Program-made: the position numbers and the translations under genes
Notes under the pieces: generated by a model
Told to the model about the DNA's origin: nothing
Seen by the model: the letters and a program-made list of their open reading frames with translations, nothing else
Databases searched by the model: none
Assembly: GCF_002007235.1 (NCBI RefSeq)
Contig: NZ_MUHW01000006.1
Location: 62,001-126,000 of the forward strand
Source of the DNA: Oribacterium sp. C9
Lineage (GTDB): Bacteria > Bacillota > Clostridia > Lachnospirales > Lachnospiraceae
Direction of reading: 5' to 3'
DNA length: 64,000 nt
Part shown: positions 35,564 to 44,417 of the stretch, piece after piece
Position numbering within the stretch: the first letter of the stretch is position 1
How the letters are laid out: every line of letters begins with the position of its first letter

Positions 35564-36172
35564 ATGGAGAGCCAAAAGCTGTATGCGTATATTCGTGTAT
35601 CATCAAGAGATCAAAATGAAGACAGGCAGATGATTGTCATGAGGAATCTTGGTATACCGGAGAGAAACATTTTTGTAGACAAACAGTCGGGAAAGGATTT
35701 CGATAGACCGCAGTATAAAAAACTTCTTCGAAAGTTGGATGAGAACTCAGTCATGTATGTGAAATCTATTGATCGACTAGGAAGATCTTACAGAGATCTC
35801 AATGAACAATGGAGGATCATCACGAAGGAAAAGCATGCAGATATCGTAGTTGTAGATATGCCACTGCTTGATACAAGAAGAGAAAAGAATCTTATGGGAA
35901 CATTGATAGGGGATATAGTATTGGCGCTTCTCAGTTATGTAGCGGAGAATGAACGACTTTGTATAAAGCAGAGACAAGCAGAAGGAATCATAGCGGCAAA
36001 GGCCAGAGGTGTTAAGTTTGGAAGACCGGTTCATAAGTTGCCGAACAATTTTTATGAAGTATGTTGTAAATGGCAAAATAAACAGATTACTATCAGGCAG
36101 GCTGCAGTAGATTGTGGAATGGCTGAATCAACTTTTTTCAAAAAGGCTCGCCAATATATGAATAAGGCATAA
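35564..36172 (+). CDS. Small serine recombinase (resolvase/invertase)
   Basis: DNA invertase/resolvase of 202 residues. Catalytic Ser13 lies in YIRVSSRDQNEDRQ; the conserved arginines are in SIDRLGRSYRD. The E-helix and C-terminal HTH (QITIRQAAVDCGMAESTFFKKARQY) are present and there is no large-recombinase extension, so it matches Hin/Gin-like enzymes rather than transposon-type large serine recombinases. It is followed at once by two inverted 26-bp sites with a central dinucleotide, as such enzymes use. Likely function: flipping the promoter segment at 36284-36449. Ribosome site AAGGAGATTAAATGA. Confidence 0.92.
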   Translation: MESQKLYAYIRVSSRDQNEDRQMIVMRNLGIPERNIFVDKQSGKDFDRPQYKKLLRKLDENSVMYVKSIDRLGRSYRDLNEQWRIITKEKHADIVVVDMPLLDTRREKNLMGTLIGDIVLALLSYVAENERLCIKQRQAEGIIAAKARGVKFGRPVHKLPNNFYEVCCKWQNKQITIRQAAVDCGMAESTFFKKARQYMNKA

Positions 36173-36464
36173 ATTGGAAAATAGTTAGTTGTCGAGGCAG
36201 ATTAATTTAATGATGGCGATTCGAAGAGTATTACTCAGATATAAGACTGAACGAGGTTGTGAAAGAGGTTGTGAAAAAAGATAATTTCAAAAAGTGTACT
36301 TTAGTAAATAAATTGTGTTCTTAGACACAACGACGATGATTATATCATATACGTACTATTTTTTTTGTACATCGAGCACTTTTTGCAGGAAATTCATAAT
36401 AGTTGAGATGTGTATTCCTGTTTATTTCAAAAAGTACACTTTTTGAAATAAGGAAGCCTTAATT
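36173..36464. other. 292-bp region holding the switch
   Basis: AT-rich region between the recombinase stop and the MBOAT start. It contains the inverted site pair, an extended -10 motif on the minus strand, and short ACTTTTTG repeats; no gene. Described further under the invertible segment. Confidence 0.7.
36284..36449. promoter_or_regulatory. Probable invertible promoter segment flanked by hix-like sites
   Basis: Left site 36284-36309: ATTTCAAAAAGT, core GT, ACTTTAGTAAAT. Right site 36424-36449 reads ATTTCAAAAAGT, core AC, ACTTTTTGAAAT. On the minus strand the right site is ATTTCAAAAAGT-GT-ACTTTTTGAAAT, matching the left at 23 of 26 positions with the same GT core, so the sites are in inverted orientation. 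The 19-nt string ATTTCAAAAAGTGTACTTT is exact in both. Between them the minus strand carries TGATATAAT (an extended -10) at 36346-36338, pointing away from the MBOAT gene as sequenced. Inversion would turn it towards that gene. Confidence 0.8.
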
Positions 36465-37916
36465 ATGCAGTTTAATAGTTATGAGTTTGTACTCTGTTTT
36501 TTGCCTATCACAGTCATATTGTATTTTCTCGGGAATCATATTAGACCATTTGCAGGGAAAATGGTGTTGATATTGGCAAGCTTGGTGTTTTATGCCTATG
36601 AAAGGCTTAATATGCTCTTTTATCTTGGTGCAAGTATCCTGACAAATTATCTTTTTGCTATATTGATAAGAAAATTCAAGCTGAAAAGCAGACTTATCAT
36701 GATGATCCCAATAATTATTAATGTGGTTGCCTTATTATATTTTAAGTATTCTGATTTCGTTGTCAGTAATTTAAATTCTTTTACCGGAAAAAATATAGAT
36801 TTATGGAGAATTGTGCTTCCTTTAGGAATATCATTTTATACATTCCAGCAAATAGCTTATATTGTGGCGATTGAGCGATGGGAACTGAAGAATAACAGCC
36901 TTACTGATTATCTCGTATATATTTTATATTTTCCCAAGCTTATCATGGGACCTATCGTTGATCCTGTGGATTTCATAGGGCAGATAAATCAAAAGGAAAA
37001 GAAACGTATAGATATACATAATCTCGCAGTTGGGATAAAGTTATTCAGTTTAGGATTGATAAAGAAGGTCTTGCTGGCGGATACATTTGCAAAGGCTGTG
37101 GCTTGGGTATATGGAAACTTTGATTTTGCCACATCCATGGATTGCATTCTTCTTGTTTTATTCTATACATTTGAAATTTATTTTGATTTTAGTGGGTACA
37201 GTGATATGGCAGTTGGAATATCATCCATGATGAACATTGAACTTCCCATGAACTTTGATTCACCGTATAAGGCTATATCTATAAAAGATTTCTGGAAAAG
37301 ATGGCATGTTTCTCTCACAAAATTCCTGACAAAATACATTTACATACCACTGGGTGGATCCAGAAAAGGTATCGTATTTACATATATTAACATAATGATA
37401 GTTTTTATGGTTAGCGGAATATGGCATGGAGCCAACTGGACGTTTATTTTATGGGGATTTCTCCATGGACTTATCAGCTGTTTTGACAGGGCGCTTCAGA
37501 AGACAGAAGAAAAAATATTTATGCCGGTAAGGTGGCTGTGTACCTTTGGCTGTGTCAATGTTTTGTGGCTGTTATTCAGTGCAGAATCCATAGGTCAGTG
37601 GAAAGCTGTGATTAAAAGAATATTGTCAATGCAGAGTACTGAGATCAGCAGTGGGCTTATTGGAAACTTCAATCTTGCTGAGAGTCAGTTTATATGTGAT
37701 ATGTTGTTTATTCCCGATCGTATTCAATATGGAGTCAGAGGATTTAATATGCTTGTCTTTATCTTAGCGGCTTGTATTATCTGTTTCATTCCGGAAAACA
37801 ATTTTAGAAAAATAGATAAATTGAGTTTTGCTTCGCTGATACTTTCGGTGCTTTCTTTTGTTTGGGGAGTTTTACGCCTTGGCTCGGAATCCGTATTTGT
37901 ATATTTCGGTTTTTAA
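36465..37916 (+). CDS. MBOAT O-acyltransferase (AlgI/DltB-like)
   Basis: Membrane-bound O-acyltransferase that moves acyl groups across the membrane to surface polymers. Around 11 membrane segments; the catalytic region shows WKRWHVSLTKFLTKYIYIPLGGSRKG and the invariant His in VSGIWHGANWTFILWG. The N-terminal FLPITVILYFLGN is typical of the AlgI branch. Length 483 aa normal. Its partner, the SGNH-like protein at 37944, is 27 bp downstream. The promoter region is the predicted invertible segment, so surface acylation is probably phase-variable. Ribosome site AAGGAAG. Confidence 0.93.
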   Translation: MQFNSYEFVLCFLPITVILYFLGNHIRPFAGKMVLILASLVFYAYERLNMLFYLGASILTNYLFAILIRKFKLKSRLIMMIPIIINVVALLYFKYSDFVVSNLNSFTGKNIDLWRIVLPLGISFYTFQQIAYIVAIERWELKNNSLTDYLVYILYFPKLIMGPIVDPVDFIGQINQKEKKRIDIHNLAVGIKLFSLGLIKKVLLADTFAKAVAWVYGNFDFATSMDCILLVLFYTFEIYFDFSGYSDMAVGISSMMNIELPMNFDSPYKAISIKDFWKRWHVSLTKFLTKYIYIPLGGSRKGIVFTYINIMIVFMVSGIWHGANWTFILWGFLHGLISCFDRALQKTEEKIFMPVRWLCTFGCVNVLWLLFSAESIGQWKAVIKRILSMQSTEISSGLIGNFNLAESQFICDMLFIPDRIQYGVRGFNMLVFILAACIICFIPENNFRKIDKLSFASLILSVLSFVWGVLRLGSESVFVYFGF

Positions 37917-37943
37917 TTGGATTTTTAGAAGGATAAACAAAGA

Positions 37944-39632
37944 ATGAAAAATATAGTCATAAAAATATGGCATGGGTTAATTAACATGAAAGAGAAAATC
38001 TGGATTACTATATGGTTTACTTTGAGCTTTTCTATAGTAATGTTCATCTCTGCGGAAGTATATAAAGTAGATCCTTTTTTTCACTATCACAAACCGAATA
38101 TAAGCAGATACTATTATGAAATCAGCAATGAGCGAAGCCAGAATGATGGAATACTGAAACATTTCGATTTTGATGCCATGATAGTTGGAACATCCATGAC
38201 CGAGAACTTCAGAACGACAGAAATGAATGACATATTCGGGTGCAATGCAGTAAAAACCCCATTTTCTGGCGGATCCTATAAGGAGATAAATGATCATATT
38301 GAAACAGCGCTAAAGCATAACAATAATCTGAAAATAGTGGTTCGGGCTTTAGATATGGATAGATTCTTCGATAAATGGGACAATATGCGTGATGATCTCG
38401 GGACATATCCGACGTATCTGTATGATGATAATCCATTTAATGACGTAAGATATTATTTGAACAGAGACATTGTATTCTCATGGGTCTATAAGATGATTTC
38501 TGATAAGAAGAAAGAAAGCTTTGAACCGGGTATATCGTCTTTTGATGGATATGCAAGATGGCAGGGCGGGTATACATTTGGGATAGATACGGTATGTCCG
38601 GATGGAATATATATCAGTAATTCGGAAATGGAAGAATCACTCACTGAAGAAGAAAAAGGAGACATTAAAGAGAATATAAAACGTAATGTCACAGAACTTG
38701 CGGATCGATATCCGAACGTGGATTTTTATTATTTCTATTCGCCTTACAGTATAGCATGGTGGAGAGAGATTCTTGATAAGGGTGAATTTGAAAAAAGACT
38801 GGAAGCTGAAAAGTTTATAACAGAGCTTATACTTCCACATAAGAATATTCATTTATATTCATTTAATAACAGGACTGATATTATAACAGATCTGAATCAT
38901 TATAAAGATAATGCGCATTATGCATGTTGGATAAATTCGCTTATGCTTAAATGGATGCATGATGGAGAAGGACTTCTTTCTGAGGATAATTATGAGGATT
39001 ACCTGAAACAAGAGAGGAAATTCTATTCAACATTTGACTATGAAGGTTTAAACGGGCAGGAGGATTATGAGGCGGATTTCTATGCAGCAGCACTTCTAAA
39101 TCATGAACTGACCGGTGCGGAACCAGTGAATGTGATGCTTGACAGAAAAACTGATGTTAGATTAAGGGATGCAGAAAAGATAATCTATGAAGGTGAAAAT
39201 GCTATAAAGTGCGATTCTATGTATGAAAATGAACCATCTGATGATCAGAATGCGTTTATTAAATTCAGTGAGTATAAGGGAATTAAGTTTTCTTTCGATA
39301 TGGATAAAGGCTATAAAGGACACGGTTATCTGAGCTTTTGTGGACAGAAGCTGTCCGAGTCGGAGAATGGAGAAATGAGGGTATTTGTTGTAGACAGTTC
39401 TGGAAATATAGTCGCTGAAAAGAATGTTGAATATCAGGATATGGACGAAGAGAGACATCAATATGTTTTAGATCTTTCAACTATATCTGGTCAGGTAACA
39501 GTGGTATTAGGTGCTGGCGAAGCACCAGTACCTCCCGAAGAAGATGGTAAAGCAAAAAGGAAAAAGAAGTTGAGTGTTAAGAACGAAGCAAAAGAAACCG
39601 GTTTTTTATTCAGCGATATCTGCTTTTATTGA
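37944..39632 (+). CDS. SGNH-hydrolase-like membrane-anchored protein, acylation partner
   Basis: Typical partner of AlgI-like MBOAT proteins. One N-terminal transmembrane helix (about 22-42, IWFTLSFSIVMFISAEVYK), then an outer SGNH-like domain with block I MIVGTSMTENF (Ser near 78) and a later block H..D..H region in TDLNHYKDNAHYACW. A C-terminal region from about 420 to 550 resembles a carbohydrate-binding beta sandwich, followed by a basic KAKRKKKL stretch. It probably transfers or removes acyl groups on cell-wall glycans or exopolysaccharide. Co-transcribed with the MBOAT gene. Confidence 0.85.
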   Translation: MKNIVIKIWHGLINMKEKIWITIWFTLSFSIVMFISAEVYKVDPFFHYHKPNISRYYYEISNERSQNDGILKHFDFDAMIVGTSMTENFRTTEMNDIFGCNAVKTPFSGGSYKEINDHIETALKHNNNLKIVVRALDMDRFFDKWDNMRDDLGTYPTYLYDDNPFNDVRYYLNRDIVFSWVYKMISDKKKESFEPGISSFDGYARWQGGYTFGIDTVCPDGIYISNSEMEESLTEEEKGDIKENIKRNVTELADRYPNVDFYYFYSPYSIAWWREILDKGEFEKRLEAEKFITELILPHKNIHLYSFNNRTDIITDLNHYKDNAHYACWINSLMLKWMHDGEGLLSEDNYEDYLKQERKFYSTFDYEGLNGQEDYEADFYAAALLNHELTGAEPVNVMLDRKTDVRLRDAEKIIYEGENAIKCDSMYENEPSDDQNAFIKFSEYKGIKFSFDMDKGYKGHGYLSFCGQKLSESENGEMRVFVVDSSGNIVAEKNVEYQDMDEERHQYVLDLSTISGQVTVVLGAGEAPVPPEEDGKAKRKKKLSVKNEAKETGFLFSDICFY

Positions 39633-39664
39633 TCAATGTCCGAGTCGCATATGAATAAAAAAGA

Positions 39665-39697
39665 ATTGGGAAAACATTACCTTATTTTATATAATGT
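39665..39697 (+). promoter_or_regulatory. Promoter candidate for the flavoprotein gene
   Basis: TTGGGA, 18-nt spacer, TATAAT, about 50 bp upstream of the ATG at 39746. Confidence 0.55.
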
Positions 39698-39745
39698 ATA
39701 AGTAACCGAAATGGCTTGATAGTTTATATTCTAAGGGAGGATATT

Positions 39746-41710
39746 ATGTCAAACAAAATAACAAGAAGAGATTTCCTTAAGGGAATGAGCGCTACAGCTG
39801 TTATAGCAGGACTCGGTTCTCTTGCGGGATGTTCTGCAACAGAGGTACCGGAGGCAACAATAGCTGCATCATCCACAGAGGCGGCAACAAGTGCGGCTTC
39901 TTCCGGAGCGGCTCTATACAAGCCGGGAACTTATACCGCAACAGCTAAAGGTATGGGTAATGTTACCATGAAAGCCACCTTCTCAGAGGATGCCATCACA
40001 GATATCGTGCTGGATGTTTCCGAGGAAACCGAAGGAATCGGTAAGGCCGCTGGTGACGAACTGATCAAGCAGTTTATGGATGCTCAGAACGCTAACATCG
40101 ATGGTGTTTCCGGAGCTACTATCACTACAAATGCAGCAAAAGAATGTCTCAATGACTGTATCAGACAGGCAGGCGGAACTGTAGTTGAGGTTTCTGAAGA
40201 GGAAGAAGAGCTTGATCTCACACCGTCCCGCACAGTTTCATCTGATGCTGTAGTTATCGGCTGCGGTGCAGCCGGAATTCAGGCGGCACTTGTTCTTCAG
40301 GCAGCCGGAAAGAAGACCATTCTCCTTGAAAAGGGAGGTTCCTGCGGAATTTCCAATGGTTCTGTAGCCGGTGGACCTGCACTCGCAGAGACAAGAGTTC
40401 AGGAAGCTGAGAATGCAACCGTTACTGCCGAGACTCTTTACAAGTGCGAATATGGCTTCAGCCGCGGAACAGTAAATGGTTCACTTTTACGTAAGTGCGT
40501 CGATGTCGGTGAGAGAGTTGTTTCCAACTTTATGGATAACGGCGTAAACATGGGTCTCAGAAGAGATGCCTACGGAATGGGATTCCGTGCCCGTCACAAC
40601 TTTGCCAACCTTGAGGGCAAGCAGGTCAAGGGTGTGGATCGCTTCCAGCCGCTGATCGATAAGTTTGAAGCTGACGGAGGACAGTTCTTCGTTAACAGCG
40701 AGGCTCTCAAGCTTGTCAAGACTGGTGATGCTGTAACAGGCGTTATCGTACGTCACACAGCAACAAAGGAAATCGTAGAGTATGATGCCAAGGCTGTACT
40801 CGTTGCAACAGGCGGATATGCAGGAAATGATAAAAAGCTTCGTGAGATTTACGGAGATATCACAGTATGGCCTCTCTGCAATACACTTTCAACCGGTCAG
40901 GGTTATGACATGGTTATCGAAGCCGGCGGTATAGCAGATCGTAACTGGGCACTTTGCTGTAATGAATTCGGCGGCGCAAATCATAAGATTCCTGTTCAGG
41001 GACCTGCGATGCGAAACGCAAACATCGCTCTTGAGTTTGCTATATATGGTGGACTTATCGTTAACCAGAACGGTGATCGTTTCATGAATGAGCAGTATCT
41101 TTCAGATCGTCCATTGGCGCTTGGCGGTGAGATGGCGTTAAGAGAAGGAAAGTACTATGCAGTAGTAGATCAGGAGATGTTTGACACCTGCCGTGACAAG
41201 GGTATCCTTGAGTATTATGGAAGCCCTGAAGACTGGTATGTTGGATATACCGGTATGAAGGACAAGGTAATGGCAGATCTTGATGAAGGAACAGAGACCG
41301 CTATCGAGCAGGAGTGGGCAGCCAAGGGAACATTAAAAGAATGTGCTAAGTTCTTCAGCATGAACAACCTCGAGAAAACAGTTGAAGAGTACAATGCGCT
41401 CTGTGATGCAAAGGAAGATACACAGTTCTTCAAGGCTCCGTATCTTCTTCATAAGTTAAGCGGAGACACTTACTATGTTTTCGAGTATGAGATGTCAATC
41501 TGGTCTACCTTCGGCGGAGTAAAGACTGATGATTATGCAAGAGCTCTTACAGCTGATCAGACTCCTATTCCGGGACTTTATGTTGCCGGTGTAGATAACG
41601 GAAGTCTTTACTGCAGCCCTTATTATGAGAATGAAGGCGCAGCTCTCGGAACAGCTTATACAAGCGGTATCGTTGCAGCAGACTGCATGCTTGAATACCT
41701 TAATGCTTAA
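39746..41710 (+). CDS. Exported FMN/FAD flavoprotein reductase (fumarate reductase-like)
   Basis: Reductase of the fumarate/urocanate/acrylate family, using covalent FMN and FAD. Signal: twin-arginine motif TRRDFLKGM followed by lipobox-like LGSLAGC, so exported, perhaps folded and lipid-anchored. Then an FMN_bind domain (about 60-135) whose attachment motif is SGATITT, and a FAD domain starting DAVVIGCGAAGIQAAL with an active-site region ending in TPIPGLYVAGV and GDRFMNEQ. Length 654 aa from ATG 39746, chosen for AAGGGAGG. Likely a terminal reductase for extracellular flavin-based respiration. Substrate unknown. Confidence 0.92.
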   Translation: MSNKITRRDFLKGMSATAVIAGLGSLAGCSATEVPEATIAASSTEAATSAASSGAALYKPGTYTATAKGMGNVTMKATFSEDAITDIVLDVSEETEGIGKAAGDELIKQFMDAQNANIDGVSGATITTNAAKECLNDCIRQAGGTVVEVSEEEEELDLTPSRTVSSDAVVIGCGAAGIQAALVLQAAGKKTILLEKGGSCGISNGSVAGGPALAETRVQEAENATVTAETLYKCEYGFSRGTVNGSLLRKCVDVGERVVSNFMDNGVNMGLRRDAYGMGFRARHNFANLEGKQVKGVDRFQPLIDKFEADGGQFFVNSEALKLVKTGDAVTGVIVRHTATKEIVEYDAKAVLVATGGYAGNDKKLREIYGDITVWPLCNTLSTGQGYDMVIEAGGIADRNWALCCNEFGGANHKIPVQGPAMRNANIALEFAIYGGLIVNQNGDRFMNEQYLSDRPLALGGEMALREGKYYAVVDQEMFDTCRDKGILEYYGSPEDWYVGYTGMKDKVMADLDEGTETAIEQEWAAKGTLKECAKFFSMNNLEKTVEEYNALCDAKEDTQFFKAPYLLHKLSGDTYYVFEYEMSIWSTFGGVKTDDYARALTADQTPIPGLYVAGVDNGSLYCSPYYENEGAALGTAYTSGIVAADCMLEYLNA

Positions 41711-41734
41711 AAAGTAAAATCTGAAATAAAATTC

Positions 41735-41778
41735 AGCCATCGCAGGAAGATGAATCATCAGCCTGCGGTGGCTTTTTG
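41735..41778 (+). terminator. Terminator after flavoprotein gene
   Basis: AGCCATCGCAGG (41735-41746) with CCTGCGGTGGCT (41762-41773), one G-T pair, then TTTTTG. Confidence 0.9.
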
Positions 41779-41832
41779 AGTGCAAATATCAGTATAGAAG
41801 TCTCTTTTTATTTACTCATTTTGGATTAAAAA

Positions 41833-43128
41833 TCAGACTATGCTGTTCATAACATGCTTCCTGATGTCCGCCACCTGATACAGTGAACCAAAGCAGATCA
41901 CAGGAGTATTTGTTTCTTTTGCGTGTGCCAATGCCTTGTCCACGGCTTCTGTCACTGAACCAGCGGTGTCCACAGGACCGGAGAAGTAGGCTGCGATTTC
42001 TTTTTTCAGGACTTCCGGATCAAGACCACGGGCGCTGTAGGGGAGTTCTGTCACGAAGCTTTCCGCAAAGGGAGTGATGAGGCGGAGCATCTCGTGGTAG
42101 TCCTTATCCTTCATGACACCCATGACAAAACAGATCTTTTCATCCGGCAGAAATGTTCTGATGGAGTTGATAAGCGCCATGACACCGTCAGGATTATGGG
42201 CGCCGTCAACTATGAGAGCAGGATCTGTGGAGAGAAGCTCAAAGCGTCCAGGCCATTTGGCATTAAGAAGACCGGTGCGGACATCTTCATCAGAAATCAT
42301 ATAACCGCGGGCACGAAGACAGGAGATGATCTCTAAAACAGCAGCGGCATTTTCTGTCTGATATGCCCCAAGCAGCGGCAGTTTAATGTCTCTGAAATCC
42401 TTGTAATCAAAAACCTGACCGGACAGATCTCTTGAATAAACAGAAAGTGATGATGGGTCAGTGATGCAGAAATGTGAAGCTGTATATTCTGAATTAACGC
42501 TTCTGAATTTCTCAGTGATAACCTCAAGAACAGAAGGCTTCTGATGGAGTACAACTACATCAGAGCCTTTTTTTATTATCCCTGCCTTTTCTCTCGCGAT
42601 AAGTTCTTCTGTATCTCCGAGAACCTCAGTATGATCGAGGCCGATGCTCATGATTGCGGCTGCAACTGGCGCGTCGATAACATTGGTGGCATCCAGCCTT
42701 CCGCCCATGCCAACCTCAAGCACTACGAAATCACAGTTCTGCTCTGCGAAATAGCAGAGGGAAAGAGCGGTTATCAGCTCAAAATCCGTAGGCTCTTCTT
42801 TCAATGTTGAAACTGCGGCGTTTATTTTTGCGGCGATTCTTCGGAGATCTTCGTCAGAGATATAAACACCATCTATAGATATGCGTTCGTTAAAAGCATC
42901 AAGATGGGGTGAAACATAAAGACCGGTTCTGTAGTCTGCGGCGGTAAGAACAGAAGCTGTCATAGAGCAGGCAGAGCCCTTTCCGTTTGTACCTGCTATA
43001 TGTATAAATTTGAGATTCTTCTGAGGATCTCCGAGCACTTTCATCAGATCCTTCATCCGGTCGAGACCGATCTTTGCGTGTTTCCAGTCTGCGCCGTGAA
43101 AAAGTGCTATTGCTTCGTTCCAGTCCAT
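41833..43128 (-). CDS. folC: Folylpolyglutamate synthase / dihydrofolate synthase
   Basis: Adds glutamates to folates (and joins dihydropteroate to glutamate in the bifunctional form). ATP-binding P-loop IAGTNGKGSACSM near residues 43-55, the conserved GLYVSPHLDAFNERI, EVGMGGRLDATNVI, and C-terminal VDGAHNPDGV typical of the Mur-ligase-like fold. Length 431 aa. It lies downstream of folT on the same strand with a terminator between, so it may also use its own promoter. Folate linkage with folT and the methionine genes makes sense. Confidence 0.96.
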   Translation of the reverse strand: MDWNEAIALFHGADWKHAKIGLDRMKDLMKVLGDPQKNLKFIHIAGTNGKGSACSMTASVLTAADYRTGLYVSPHLDAFNERISIDGVYISDEDLRRIAAKINAAVSTLKEEPTDFELITALSLCYFAEQNCDFVVLEVGMGGRLDATNVIDAPVAAAIMSIGLDHTEVLGDTEELIAREKAGIIKKGSDVVVLHQKPSVLEVITEKFRSVNSEYTASHFCITDPSSLSVYSRDLSGQVFDYKDFRDIKLPLLGAYQTENAAAVLEIISCLRARGYMISDEDVRTGLLNAKWPGRFELLSTDPALIVDGAHNPDGVMALINSIRTFLPDEKICFVMGVMKDKDYHEMLRLITPFAESFVTELPYSARGLDPEVLKKEIAAYFSGPVDTAGSVTEAVDKALAHAKETNTPVICFGSLYQVADIRKHVMNSIV

Positions 43129-43170
43129 TTTGATGCCTTTCGTGATAGAAATTAATTTGGTATTACCGTG

Positions 43171-43216
43171 AAAAAACTGACTTCCGGAGCCTTTGCCACG
43201 CGGAAGTCAGTTTTTT
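43171..43216. terminator. Bidirectional terminator between folT and folC
   Basis: AAAAAACTGACTTCCG (43171-43186) and CGGAAGTCAGTTTTTT (43201-43216) form a perfect inverted repeat with runs of A and T on both sides, working on both strands. Confidence 0.93.
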
Positions 43217-43353
43217 GATTTGTCATAAGCCTGTCAATCATACGAGATGCTCGCCACAAGAGAATTGTGAACCTGCCATACAACATTTGACAGGTAACGC
43301 AGGATCGTACAGGCTGATTTTTCTGACCTGACTATGATGATCCGGTCAAACGT

Positions 43354-43944
43354 TTATACTGCCAACAGACTTCTGATGTCGGCTCTCTTCAATATGCCCT
43401 GAAGTACGGAAATGATGATGATCTGTATCGGTGCTGTGACAGCTGCCTGCAGGGCTCTGGTGGAGAGAAGACCTGTAAAGCTTGAACCGTAAAGAACCGA
43501 GATCCAGAGAGTGTTCAACAGGAGACTGAAGATACACTGATTGATGAGAACCGCGATTACGATTCGGATAATCTGTGTCATGGTATTTCCGGTAAGAGTG
43601 GTTCCTTCAGTCTGATTCTGAGTGCTTCCGAAAGAAAATAAAGGAGCATTGTAATATTTCCTGTAGAGGGCAAAGCCGAAGACCAGTCCCATGAGGACCT
43701 GTGTCAATGTAAAGCCCGGGAAATATGAGCCCGTCGGAAATGCTATGGAACCGATGAAATCACCGAGCCCTCCGACTATTGCGGCTGCCACCGGGCCATA
43801 GAAGATGGCTGCGATGACCAGGGCGGTGAAACCGAGACCTATGCGGACGTTCCACGCATTAAATGAACAAAATCTTGTCAGTACGACCTGAAGAGCGACA
43901 AGAACTGAAAGGGTTACGATCATTCTCGTTGAGAACTTTGACAT
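43354..43944 (-). CDS. folT: Folate ECF transporter S component
   Basis: Substrate-binding membrane subunit of an energy-coupling-factor importer. Six hydrophobic segments over 196 residues, with the FolT-type stretches RIGLGFTALVIAAIFYGPVAAAIVGGLGDFIG and FPTGSYFPGFTLTQVLMG. The folate assignment is supported by the THF riboswitch just upstream and by folC next to it. The ECF A and T subunits are encoded elsewhere, as usual for group II ECF systems. ATG 43944 sits behind an AGGAGG site enclosed in a hairpin. Confidence 0.93.
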   Translation of the reverse strand: MSKFSTRMIVTLSVLVALQVVLTRFCSFNAWNVRIGLGFTALVIAAIFYGPVAAAIVGGLGDFIGSIAFPTGSYFPGFTLTQVLMGLVFGFALYRKYYNAPLFSFGSTQNQTEGTTLTGNTMTQIIRIVIAVLINQCIFSLLLNTLWISVLYGSSFTGLLSTRALQAAVTAPIQIIIISVLQGILKRADIRSLLAV

Positions 43945-43947
43945 AAT

Positions 43948-43985
43948 AAAACCTCCTTTGCAGTCCCTGACTACAAAGAAGGTTT
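43948..43985 (-). promoter_or_regulatory. Shine-Dalgarno-sequestering hairpin (expression platform)
   Basis: On the minus strand AAACCTTCTTTGTAGTC pairs with GACTGCAAAGGAGGTTT; the AGGAGG lies in the 3' arm, so folded RNA hides the folT ribosome site. This is the output of the adjacent riboswitch. Confidence 0.8.
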
Positions 43986-44000
43986 AGCTCGTCCTTCACT

Positions 44001-44099
44001 GCAGCGGGATGCGACGACCGAACCGCACCTGAAAAAGGTTTCGTCCCTCCGACAAACTCCCCGTTCGGAAGGCACTATACGCTCGAGCGTCTACTCTGC
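44001..44099 (-). ncRNA. THF riboswitch (class I)
   Basis: Minus-strand RNA with the conserved elements of tetrahydrofolate riboswitches: a 5' GAGTAGA, then GCGT-AT-AGTGCC, a central GACGAAACC with AGGTGCGG, and a 3' end GCATCCCGC that pairs back towards the 5' region. Placement directly upstream of a folate transporter gene fits known examples. Confidence 0.9.
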
Positions 44100-44417
44100 T
44101 TAAAAATAAATTGTATTGTACAAGAAAAATCAGATAGGCAGTTCCATAAACCCGGAACAAATCGGATATCATAGGAGCGGTCACATCGATCCTTCTCAAG
44201 TAGAATGTATATCAAAACCTTCAGTCCGTAAAGTGGATATTTTGATAGCTTTCTGATAAGATATCACCTGATTATTAAACAAAAGTAACAAGTGAGTGAT
44301 TTTAACAGGATAAAATTTTTTCGGGTTAAGATCCATTGGATACAGAGTGATTTTTGATAGATATAAAACAGAGAATATCAGACAGATATTCTTGGTGAAA
44401 ATTGAGGCAGGACATAT
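44100..44417. other. 318-bp intergenic region
   Basis: Holds the promoter side of the folT leader (left part) and the upstream region of the gene at 44418. I see no further gene or repeat. Confidence 0.5.

Noticed and set aside
35564-36172. Serine recombinase as the integrase of a mobile element
   Set aside because: It is too short for a large serine integrase, and no phage, transposon or attachment-site structure surrounds it; the inverted site pair fits an invertase better.
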